From Nitrospirota bacterium (GTDB taxonomy: Bacteria; Nitrospirota; Thermodesulfovibrionia; Thermodesulfovibrionales; SM23-35): 42,774 nt of DNA. The position numbers and the translations under genes were made by a program. The DNA is taken from the NCBI GenBank assembly GCA_013388605.1, contig JACAEY010000091.1, forward strand, positions 1-42,774. The letters are read 5' to 3'. This document shows, in pieces, positions 31,032-39,282 of this stretch (its first letter is position 1; each line of letters begins with the position of its first letter). The notes beneath the pieces were generated by a model. It did no database searches, was not told the origin of the DNA, and saw only the letters and a list, made by a program, of their open reading frames with translations.

Positions 31032-31616
31032 ATGATCGGCTCATTGAGAGGAAAAATTATATTAAAAAAGCCTGATTCGGTGATTATCGAGGTTAATGGT
31101 GTAGGTTATCAGGTAAATGTTCCTTTCAGTATTCTTTCGAACCTTCCAGAAGAAGGTAAGGAAGTTTTCCTATATGTCTATACTCATATACGTGAAGATG
31201 TTCTCCAGCTTTATGGTTTTACAACCGAAGATGAGAAAAAGGTCTTCCTAACCCTTCTTGGCATTACAGGTATCGGACCTAAGATGGCTCTTAATATACT
31301 TTCGGGAATTTCTCACAATGACCTCCTTCATGCGATAGAGGAAGAAGATCTTGCAATGTTGTGCAGGATCCCAGGTCTTGGCAAGAAAACTGCCCATAGG
31401 TTGATTCTTGAACTTAGGGAAAAGCTCCCTGCAAGGATTATGAAAGACAGGGTGTTTGAAGATGCACTATCGGCTCTTATAAATCTTGGATATAAAAAAT
31501 CGATTGCTCAGGAGTCCCTTGAGAAAGCATATAGAAATCTGGAAGCAGGTGGACACAATGATATTGAGAAACTACTTAAGGAGTCATTAAAATATTTAAC
31601 AATCGATCAAGATTGA
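31032..31616 (+). CDS. ruvA: Holliday junction branch migration protein RuvA
   Basis: 'MIGSLRGKIILKKPDSVIIEVNGVGYQVNVP', 'LLGITGIGPKMALNIL', 'RIPGLGKKTAHRLILELREKL'. Confidence 0.97.
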   Translation: MIGSLRGKIILKKPDSVIIEVNGVGYQVNVPFSILSNLPEEGKEVFLYVYTHIREDVLQLYGFTTEDEKKVFLTLLGITGIGPKMALNILSGISHNDLLHAIEEEDLAMLCRIPGLGKKTAHRLILELREKLPARIMKDRVFEDALSALINLGYKKSIAQESLEKAYRNLEAGGHNDIEKLLKESLKYLTIDQD

Positions 31617-31650
31617 TAGGATATCAGACATGTCCATAATAAAAGATACA

Positions 31651-31834
31651 ATATGGCTGGATACCTCATAAACACAATGAATAGACAGGATAATTGTATG
31701 ACAGACCTCTTTCTGTTAAAGTATGATATCAGGATTACGCTTATATATCCTTTCTGGGAAGAGGATGTGGATTAATTTTATGAGGTCGTCATTGTGTTTC
31801 TTCGACATCCAGCCATATTTCAGAATATCTTGGA
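31651..31834 (+). repeat. Dispersed MITE-like repeat, copy C (reference copy)
   Basis: Core 31651-31818 bounded by ATATGGCTGGAT (31651-31662)/ATCCAGCCATAT (31807-31818); second arm pair AAACACAATGA (31670-31680)/TCATTGTGTTT (31789-31799). Confidence 0.9.
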
Positions 31835-31854
31835 AGAAATGATAGGTAATGTAA

Positions 31855-32907
31855 ATGAAGAAAACAGATAATCATACCAGACGATCAGAAAAAAGTTTTG
31901 TAGTAAATAGAACAATTAATCCAGTTGTTTCTCAGGAAGAGTTCGCTTATGAAATGACTTTAAGACCGAGGTCATTTGATGAGTTTATTGGACAGGATAA
32001 GATTAAGGATAATCTAAAGATATTTATAGAGGCTGCAGAGAAAAGAAAAGATCCTCTTGACCATGTGCTTTTCTGTGGACCACCAGGTCTTGGAAAGACA
32101 ACCCTTGCACATATAATAGCTACTGAGTTAAAGGTTAATATAAAGACGACGTCAGGACCGGTATTAGAAAGACCCGGTGACCTTGCTGCGATCCTTACAA
32201 ATCTTTCTGAACTCGATATCCTGTTTATAGATGAGATTCATAGGTTACCAAGAATAGTTGAAGAAATTCTTTATCCTGCAATGGAGGATTATCAACTTGA
32301 CATTATTATAGGACAAGGTCCAAGTGCAAGGACACTTAAGTTGAATCTACCTAAATTTACACTGATTGGTGCTACTACGAGGACAGGATTACTTACATCT
32401 CCTTTAAGAGAACGTTTTGGTGTGATAAGCAGGCTTGAATTCTATTCTCCTGAGGAGCTTAAAAATATTGTTTTGCGTTCATCCATGATACTCAAGACAG
32501 ATATTGATGATGATGCTGCCTTTGAAATAGCACGGCGTTCAAGAGGAACTCCAAGAATAGCAAACAGGCTTTTACGCCGAATAAGGGACTTTGCACAGGT
32601 CAAAGGTGATGGAAGGATTGACCTTAAAATAACAAAGAGCTCCCTCCTTTCACTCGATGTAGACGAGAAGGGTCTTGATGAGATGGATAGAAGACTCCTT
32701 CTTACAATAATCGAAAAATACAATGGTGGTCCTGTTGGAATTGAAACGTTAGCAGCCTCTTTGAGAGAAGATAAAGAGACTTTAGAAGATGTATATGAGC
32801 CCTTTTTATTACAGGAGGGTTTACTTGATAGAACACCTCGTGGCAGACTTGCAACAAAGATTGCCTATCAACACTTCAGAATGGATACTCCTAAGGGGCT
32901 GTTTTGA
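31855..32907 (+). CDS. ruvB: Holliday junction branch migration helicase RuvB
   Basis: '[26 protein letters not shown]', '[18 protein letters not shown]', 'LFIDEIHRL', '[20 protein letters not shown]'. Confidence 0.98.
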   Translation: MKKTDNHTRRSEKSFVVNRTINPVVSQEEFAYEMTLRPRSFDEFIGQDKIKDNLKIFIEAAEKRKDPLDHVLFCGPPGLGKTTLAHIIATELKVNIKTTSGPVLERPGDLAAILTNLSELDILFIDEIHRLPRIVEEILYPAMEDYQLDIIIGQGPSARTLKLNLPKFTLIGATTRTGLLTSPLRERFGVISRLEFYSPEELKNIVLRSSMILKTDIDDDAAFEIARRSRGTPRIANRLLRRIRDFAQVKGDGRIDLKITKSSLLSLDVDEKGLDEMDRRLLLTIIEKYNGGPVGIETLAASLREDKETLEDVYEPFLLQEGLLDRTPRGRLATKIAYQHFRMDTPKGLF

Positions 32908-33470
32908 AGCTAAAAAATATGAAGCTCCTGATGCACATATGTTGTGCCAACTGTTATTTATATCCATTTCAGACACTGGTTTCAAAGGGCATTGATGCAA
33001 AGGGTCTGTGGTTCAATCCAAACATTCATCCATATACAGAATATCAGATACGTCTTGATGCTCTACATAAGCTTCAAAATTTATGGAATCTGGACATCGA
33101 GTATATTGACCATTATGGACTAAAGGAATTCATTAGGGCTGTTGTAAATAAAGAAAAATATGGTGAGAGATGTTATTTCTGCTATTTAATGAGGCTTGAG
33201 GAAACAGCTAAGATAGCAAAAAAGATGGGGCTTGATGGTTTCACAACAACTCTTCTTGCAAGCCCTCATCAGAATTTTGATATGATAGTAAAGTTAGGTA
33301 AAGAAATGGGAAGGAAATATTCAGTTCCTTTTTATTTAGAAGATTTCAGGGAAGGATGGAAAACAGGCATTAGCATGTCAAAAGAACTCAGACTTTACAG
33401 GCAGAAGTACTGCGGATGCATATATTCGGAGATGGAACGATATTTAAAAAAGCAAAAAGCAAAGGGCTAA
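32904..33470 (+). CDS. queH: Epoxyqueuosine reductase QueH
   Basis: '[18 protein letters not shown]', '[19 protein letters not shown]', '[16 protein letters not shown]', '[13 protein letters not shown]', '[12 protein letters not shown]'. Confidence 0.95.
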   Translation: MKLKNMKLLMHICCANCYLYPFQTLVSKGIDAKGLWFNPNIHPYTEYQIRLDALHKLQNLWNLDIEYIDHYGLKEFIRAVVNKEKYGERCYFCYLMRLEETAKIAKKMGLDGFTTTLLASPHQNFDMIVKLGKEMGRKYSVPFYLEDFREGWKTGISMSKELRLYRQKYCGCIYSEMERYLKKQKAKG

Positions 33471-33481
33471 GAGCTTAGAGC
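33447..33481. repeat. Heptanucleotide repeat tract 1
   Basis: AAAAAGC AAAAAGC AAAGGGC TAAGAGC TTAGAGC; GC at 33452, 33459, 33466, 33473, 33480. Confidence 0.85.
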
Positions 33482-33487
33482 TTTATT

Positions 33488-33715
33488 ATGGCTGATGGAA
33501 TTCAATATATAGGCAAATTTCTTTTACTCCTTGGTCTTGTTGTTGCAGCAATAGGGGGATTACTTCTTCTCTCGGGTAAGATTCCATGGATAGGGAGGCT
33601 TCCCGGAGATATCCTGATACAGAAGAAAAATTTTACTTTCTATTTTCCACTGGCTACAAGTATCCTTTTAAGTTTGATACTGACTTTGCTTTTCTGGATC
33701 TTAGGAAGAAGATGA
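33488..33715 (+). CDS. DUF2905 family small membrane protein
   Basis: 75 aa, 'IGKFLLLLGLVVAAIGGLLLLSGKIPWIGRLPGDILIQKKNFTFYFPLATSILLSLILTLLFW'. Confidence 0.92.
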   Translation: MADGIQYIGKFLLLLGLVVAAIGGLLLLSGKIPWIGRLPGDILIQKKNFTFYFPLATSILLSLILTLLFWILGRR

Positions 33716-33716
33716 T

Positions 33717-34778
33717 ATGAGTAATGAGCAAAGAGCTAAGAGCAAAGAGTGTATAGTTAAGAACTCTATGTGCTATGCACTACGCTCTATGCTAATCGCC
33801 CTATGCTCTATGCTTTATGTTCTATGCTCCCTGCTCTATGCTTTGCCACTGTTTGCTTCAGAGACTATCAAGGTGCTTATTTTGAATGAGATATATTCTT
33901 CTATTCCTCAAAAAGATGAAAAGATTGAAAAGTTAGGAAATGTTAAAGGGGATCTTCTTGTTACAGGATCAAGATATAGCGGAAACATAGAAATATGGAA
34001 AGGAAAAGGGGGTTTGTATCTTATAAATGAGCTTCCCATCGAAGATTATGTTAAAGAGGTTGTGATGTCCGAAGTTGGTTCAAACTGGGAGATGGAAGCA
34101 CTTAAAGCCCAAGCAGTTTTATCTCGGACATATGCTATAAAACAGAAAAAATTAAATGGAAATTCACTTTTCCATATTACATCTTCAGTCATCCATCAAG
34201 CTTACAAGGGTAATAATTCGGATGCAAGAGTAGCTTATGCAGTAGAAGAGACTAAAGGTGAAATCCTTACATATAATGGTATTCCCATAGAACCTTTTTA
34301 TCACTCGACATGTGGAGGCGTTACAGAAGACCCTGAAGAGGTCTTTGGCAAAAGTTTTCCTTACTTGAGGTCTGTTGAATCGAATTGTGAGATATCTCCA
34401 TTCTGGGTATGGAGCAGAAAGATATCCGTATCTGAGATAGAAGACGCTCTTAATATCCCGAATATTAAAGAAATAGTAATAAAATCTTATACATCAACAA
34501 AGAGGGTTAAGGAGTTAAACATAATTCATGGCTCAGGGACAACAACAATTAAGGCAACTGATCTGAGAAAGGCTTTAGGCTGGAACCTTCTTCCAAGCAC
34601 ATTTTTCACTATTTTGCATGAAGGGGATTCAATTCTTTTTGAAGGCAGGGGTTATGGTCATGGAGTTGGTCTCTGCCAGTGGAGCGCACTTCAGATGGCT
34701 CGAGAAGGTAAAAATTATAGAGAAATACTCTCTTTTTTCTTTCCTCGCACAACCATTGAACTTTATGAGGGTCGCTGA
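33717..34778 (+). CDS. SpoIID/LytB domain protein
   Basis: 'LYLINELPIEDYVKEVVMSEVGSNWEMEALKAQAVLSRTYAIKQK', 'YHSTCGGVTEDPEEVFG', 'GRGYGHGVGLCQWSALQMA'. Confidence 0.95.
   Translation: MSNEQRAKSKECIVKNSMCYALRSMLIALCSMLYVLCSLLYALPLFASETIKVLILNEIYSSIPQKDEKIEKLGNVKGDLLVTGSRYSGNIEIWKGKGGLYLINELPIEDYVKEVVMSEVGSNWEMEALKAQAVLSRTYAIKQKKLNGNSLFHITSSVIHQAYKGNNSDARVAYAVEETKGEILTYNGIPIEPFYHSTCGGVTEDPEEVFGKSFPYLRSVESNCEISPFWVWSRKISVSEIEDALNIPNIKEIVIKSYTSTKRVKELNIIHGSGTTTIKATDLRKALGWNLLPSTFFTILHEGDSILFEGRGYGHGVGLCQWSALQMAREGKNYREILSFFFPRTTIELYEGR
33728..33846. repeat. Heptanucleotide repeat tract 2
   Basis: 17 units in 7-nt register from 33728 to 33840; left part ~(GAGCAAA)n, right part ~(CTATGCT)n, mutually near-complementary. 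Confidence 0.9.
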
Positions 34779-35784
34779 TTTCGATTTTTGTCTTCCACAA
34801 GGGCTAATAGCCAAAAGACCATTAAAAAAGCGGGATAGTTCCAGATTGCTTGTTCTTCACAGAGATGGTCAGATTGAGCACAAAAAGTTCTTTAACCTTC
34901 CTGAATACATTAATCCAGGCGACATGCTTCTCTTAAATAACACAAAGGTTTTCCCTGCAAGGCTTAAAGGGCTTAAAAAAACTGGTGGTAGCCTTGATAT
35001 ACTCCTTATAAAAGAGAATGAAGAAAATGTCTGGGAGATAATTTCTAAGGGTAAATATACAGGTGTTTTAGAAATTTCTGAAGAACTTAAAGCAGAAATA
35101 TATGTTGGGAGAGTTGCAAAGTTTATATGTTCAGGGAGTCTAAGGGATATTATTTGGAAATATGGAAATATGCCTCTTCCGCCTTATATCAAACGCTCTC
35201 CTGATGAAAAGGATAAAAAAAGTTACCAGACAGTGTATGCAAAGGAAGAGGGATCTATTGCTGCTCCCACTGCTGGTCTGCATTTCACAGAGGAATTGCT
35301 CAAAACCTTAAATTCAATGGGGGTACTGATAAGAGAGGTTACTCTCTCTGTGGGAATTGGAACGTTTATGCCTATCAGAACAACACATGTTGAAGAACAT
35401 GTTATGAAAGAGGAATCATTCAAGATAGAAAGGTCTCTAATTTCTGAAATAAGTGAGGTGAAAAACTCTGGTAAAAGCATTTTTTCAGTAGGGACTACTA
35501 CAACAAGGGCAATAGAAGGATACATGAGTGGGAACTGGTCATTAGGTATAGAAAAGGAGCCAGACAATGGTTCAATACACGGTTTTACCAACCTATTTAT
35601 CTATCCTGGGTACAAATTTAAGGCTGTTGACTCTCTTATAACAAATTTTCATCTTCCAAAATCAACACCCCTTATGTTAGTTGCAGCCTTTTGTGGATGG
35701 AAAAAGTTGAAAAAATCATATGAAGAGGCTATTTCTTCAAAATATAGATTTTTTTCTTATGGCGATGCTATGCTAATTTTATGA
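34765..35784 (+). CDS. queA: tRNA preQ1(34) S-adenosylmethionine ribosyltransferase-isomerase
   Basis: 'MRVADFDFCLPQGLIAKRPLKKRDSSRLLVLHRDG', 'MLLLNNTKVFPARL', 'GSIAAPTAGLHFTEELL', 'TNFHLPKSTPLMLVAAFCG'. ATG at 34765 preferred over ORF-track start 34618. Confidence 0.96.
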   Translation: MRVADFDFCLPQGLIAKRPLKKRDSSRLLVLHRDGQIEHKKFFNLPEYINPGDMLLLNNTKVFPARLKGLKKTGGSLDILLIKENEENVWEIISKGKYTGVLEISEELKAEIYVGRVAKFICSGSLRDIIWKYGNMPLPPYIKRSPDEKDKKSYQTVYAKEEGSIAAPTAGLHFTEELLKTLNSMGVLIREVTLSVGIGTFMPIRTTHVEEHVMKEESFKIERSLISEISEVKNSGKSIFSVGTTTTRAIEGYMSGNWSLGIEKEPDNGSIHGFTNLFIYPGYKFKAVDSLITNFHLPKSTPLMLVAAFCGWKKLKKSYEEAISSKYRFFSYGDAMLIL

Positions 35785-36368
35785 AAAAGATAGATTTAAG
35801 GGATAAACCTTCGGCTTTTGTCATTGGTAGAGGTCTAATAATTGCGGTCGTGCTTTTTACTTCCTCACTCAGTTTTATTCTCGGCTATTTTGTTGGCAGA
35901 ACAACTACAAAGGAAACTCAGACCATAAGATTTTTAGGTAAAGATTCAAAGGGTATTAGCAAATCACCCATACAAGTTGCACCTTTACGAAAAGATCAGT
36001 CACAAAATGTTGTCAGTTCTTCTGATAAAGAAGAGACCATGCAAGATAAGAACCTTTGGGACTCTAAAAAACCCTTGACAGTTGATCAACAGTCCTTAAA
36101 ATCAACCAAGATTGTATATACAGTCCAGTTAGGGGCATTTAAGAATCCTCTGGATGCAGAAACACTTAAAGTTAAATTTGATAAAAAGGGTTTTAAGGCT
36201 TTTGTAATTGATTCAAATTCAAAAAATGGTGAGAGACTTTATAAGGTGTGGGTAGGAGAATTTGCTACCAGAAAAGAAGCAGAGGAAGTATCTTTAAAAA
36301 TAAAAAAGACCGAGGGTTTACAGCCATTCGTTACATTTAAAAAGGAGAATGAAATACGGCAACCTTAG
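35781..36368 (+). CDS. SPOR-domain membrane protein
   Basis: One N-terminal TM, then 'YTVQLGAFKNPLDAETLKVKFDKKGFKAFVIDSNSKNGERLYKVWVGEFATRKEAEEVSLKIK'; ATGA overlap with queA. Confidence 0.9.
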   Translation: MKKIDLRDKPSAFVIGRGLIIAVVLFTSSLSFILGYFVGRTTTKETQTIRFLGKDSKGISKSPIQVAPLRKDQSQNVVSSSDKEETMQDKNLWDSKKPLTVDQQSLKSTKIVYTVQLGAFKNPLDAETLKVKFDKKGFKAFVIDSNSKNGERLYKVWVGEFATRKEAEEVSLKIKKTEGLQPFVTFKKENEIRQP

Positions 36369-37321
36369 AGATTGAGCTTGATAGTGAAAAAGAATACAGT
36401 CTGATTTACAGCGGTCTTGAAAAGAACCTTAAGGTATTAGAAGAGACACTTGGTATCTCAGCATCACACAGAGGCAACAAGATATTTCTTAAAGGAGATG
36501 AAAGTTCTGTTAGTAAGGCTGAAAGACTTATTCAGGATATTCGAAATATATGTTCAGATGGTTATATACTTACGCCTGATGAGATACGTTATGCAATAAA
36601 GTCTGCCCCAGAAGGCAAGCACATTTCATTGAAAGACCTTTTTCTGAACAGTATTCCTGTATCCTCAAAAAAAAGGTTTATCATACCGAAAACAGAAACC
36701 CAGAGGAGATATATTGATGCTATTAAAAACTTTGACATGGTCATTGGTATAGGACCAGCCGGTACAGGAAAGACATATCTTGCAATGGCAATGGCTATAA
36801 ATGCACTTTTGAAAAAACAGATAAGCAGAATTGTTCTTGCAAGACCTGCAGTTGAAGCTGGGGAAAAACTCGGCTATCTTCCCGGAGATATTTATGAAAA
36901 AGTCCATCCTTACCTCAGACCTTTATACGATGCGCTTTTTGATATGATGGAGGCAGAAAAGGTGAGTCGTCTTGTAGAGAGAGGTGTTATAGAAATAGCC
37001 CCTCTTGCTTATATGAGGGGAAGGACTCTAAATGATTCATTCATAATACTTGATGAGGCACAAAATACAACATCAGAACAGATGAAGATGTATCTTACAA
37101 GATTAGGATTCAATTCAAAGACTGTAATAACAGGGGATGTTACACAGATTGATCTTCCCATAGGGAGAGTATCAGGCTTAATAGAGGCAGAGAAAATATT
37201 GAAGGGTATCGAAGGAATTGAGATTATATATTTCTCTGAAAAAGATGTTGTAAGACATAAACTCGTTCAAGAGATTATCAAGGCATATGAAAGGTACGAA
37301 AAACGGGATCATCAAGAATAA
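36356..37321 (+). CDS. phoH: PhoH family ATPase; full-length frame apparently from ACG at 36356
   Basis: 'DMVIGIGPAGTGKTYLAMAMAINALL', 'YMRGRTLNDSFIILDEAQNTTSEQMKMYLTRLGFNSKTVITGDVTQIDLP'. ORF track starts at a TTG (36629), but the frame is open 91 codons further 5' and encodes a PhoH-like N-terminal region. Confidence 0.9.
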   Translation, partial: TATLEIELDSEKEYSLIYSGLEKNLKVLEETLGISASHRGNKIFLKGDESSVSKAERLIQDIRNICSDGYILTPDEIRYAIKSAPEGKHISLKDLFLNSIPVSSKKRFIIPKTETQRRYIDAIKNFDMVIGIGPAGTGKTYLAMAMAINALLKKQISRIVLARPAVEAGEKLGYLPGDIYEKVHPYLRPLYDALFDMMEAEKVSRLVERGVIEIAPLAYMRGRTLNDSFIILDEAQNTTSEQMKMYLTRLGFNSKTVITGDVTQIDLPIGRVSGLIEAEKILKGIEGIEIIYFSEKDVVRHKLVQEIIKAYERYEKRDHQE

Positions 37322-38867
37322 TATAAAGAGAAGACCCTCTTTATCTAAACCTCAGACTTTTTTAAGCTTGGGAAGACAGGATATATCCCGAGTGCCAATT
37401 CTCCTTTTAACCGCTTTTATTTCTGCACTTGCAATACAGAGCAGGATAAGTATTGAACAACTCTTTGGCGGATTTCTTATAACAAGTGTATTACTTTTTA
37501 TACTTTACAAGGATATCATGCGGTATAAGCCTGCTTATATAAATAATTACAATATGTTGATACTACTTTGCTTTTTGCTTGTTTTTAATCTCTTGATAGG
37601 AAGGCTTTTCAACTATCTACTTTATAGTCTTTCAAAAGGAACAGGATTTGTCTCACTTGAAGGTGCTATTTTTGGTATGCCTTTGCCTGCAGGAGCAATG
37701 CTTGTTACACTTCTTTTTGATTTTCATACTGCCATAACCTTTTCTTTTACAATGAGCTTACTGACCGGACTATGGCTTCAAGATGCATCCTATATTATCT
37801 ATGCATTTGTTGGAAGTTTAACTGCAGCCTTCAGTGTTATAAGATGTAAAAAGAGGTCAGCCCTTATCTGGGGTGGGCTTTATATAGTTTTAGTCAACAT
37901 TACTACTCTGATTATTATTTTATTATTTGAAGGGGATCTTTTTACTACCAAGACCTTATCATCTATGTCTTTTGCTATGATAGCAGGTGTAAGTGTTTCA
38001 GCCATTGTATCTCTTTTACTACCACTTTTAGAGTATACCTTTAAAATTACCACAGATATAAGTCTTCTGGAACTTCTTGATTTAAATCAACCTATAATTA
38101 GAAACCTTATGATTACAGTTCCTGGAACCTACCATCATAGTGTAATTGTAGGAAGTCTTGCAGAATCAGCAGCTGAAGCAGTTGGGGTGAATCCTTTACT
38201 TGCAAGAGTAAGCTCATATTACCATGATATCGGCAAAGTTAAAATGCCAGAATATTTCATAGAAAATCAGGTTGTTACAGAAAGCAAACATGACAGTTTA
38301 ACACCACATATGAGTAGTATGATAATAGTAAATCATATAAAGGAAGGTGTTGAAATCGCAAAAGAAAACAAAATTCCACAGCCAATAATTGATATAATAC
38401 AACAACATCATGGCACGTCCCTTATGTCATATTTCTATCAGAAGGCAAAAGAACAAAAAACAGATATCCTTCCTTCAGAAAGTGATTACAGATATCCAGG
38501 TCCCAAACCTCAAACCCGAGTAGCTGCACTTATAATGATGGCAGATGCTGTTGAAGCTGCATCAAGGGTTCTAACAGACCCCACACCTGCAAGGATCTCT
38601 TCTCTTGTTGACAGGATAATAAATCATATCTTTCTTGATGGTCAACTTGATGAATGTGAACTTACTCTTAAGGATATCCACGAAATAAAAAGGTGTTTCA
38701 CATATATACTTACAGGCATATTCCATAAAAGGATCGATTATCCGGGTTTTGATTTTACCGATGAAGGTATATATAGAGAACAGACAAAGGTCGATAAAGT
38801 TAAATCAGCAGAAAAAAATAAATCTCATAAAGAAGGCACTCAAGTTCCTCGGTCTCAAAGAAGCTGA
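37287..38867 (+). CDS. 7TM-HD (PgpH/YqfF-like) HDIG phosphohydrolase
   Basis: Multiple TM segments, then 'LMITVPGTYHHSVIVGSLAESAAEAVGVNPLLARVSSYYHDIGKVKMPEYFIENQ' and 'HHGTSLMSYFYQKA'. Confidence 0.92.
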   Translation: MKGTKNGIIKNNIKRRPSLSKPQTFLSLGRQDISRVPILLLTAFISALAIQSRISIEQLFGGFLITSVLLFILYKDIMRYKPAYINNYNMLILLCFLLVFNLLIGRLFNYLLYSLSKGTGFVSLEGAIFGMPLPAGAMLVTLLFDFHTAITFSFTMSLLTGLWLQDASYIIYAFVGSLTAAFSVIRCKKRSALIWGGLYIVLVNITTLIIILLFEGDLFTTKTLSSMSFAMIAGVSVSAIVSLLLPLLEYTFKITTDISLLELLDLNQPIIRNLMITVPGTYHHSVIVGSLAESAAEAVGVNPLLARVSSYYHDIGKVKMPEYFIENQVVTESKHDSLTPHMSSMIIVNHIKEGVEIAKENKIPQPIIDIIQQHHGTSLMSYFYQKAKEQKTDILPSESDYRYPGPKPQTRVAALIMMADAVEAASRVLTDPTPARISSLVDRIINHIFLDGQLDECELTLKDIHEIKRCFTYILTGIFHKRIDYPGFDFTDEGIYREQTKVDKVKSAEKNKSHKEGTQVPRSQRS

Positions 38868-39282
38868 AGTAAGTATATTATTTGTAAATGATAGTAGAAT
38901 GAAGAAGCTGAATAATACTTACCGAGGAATGGATATGGTAACAGATGTTCTCTCTTTTCCACAACTTGGTACAAAAGAGCTAAAGTACATCAGTAAAAAA
39001 GTAACTTCAAAGCCTTCAAATTTTCAGTCTTTATACCTCTCTCTTGGTGACATCGTTATCAATCTACAAAGTGCTAAGAGACAGGCAGTCGAGCATGGGT
39101 TGTCTCTTGATGAAGAAATTAATAGACTTATAATCCATGGACTTCTCCATCTTCTTGGATATGATCATGAAAAGAACAGTTATCAGAAAAAGAAAATGGA
39201 ATTGAAAGAGAAAGAGCTATTTGATGCTTTAACTTTTCTTTGTAGGAGGAAAGCCGGGACTTGTCATTTTTTTAGGGTCTAA
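38761..39282 (+). CDS. ybeY: rRNA maturation endoribonuclease YbeY
   Basis: 'MKKLNNTYRGMDMVTDVLSFPQ', 'LGDIVINLQSAKRQA', 'LIIHGLLHLLGYDHE'. ATG at 38761 preferred. Confidence 0.95.
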   Translation: MKVYIENRQRSIKLNQQKKINLIKKALKFLGLKEAEVSILFVNDSRMKKLNNTYRGMDMVTDVLSFPQLGTKELKYISKKVTSKPSNFQSLYLSLGDIVINLQSAKRQAVEHGLSLDEEINRLIIHGLLHLLGYDHEKNSYQKKKMELKEKELFDALTFLCRRKAGTCHFFRV

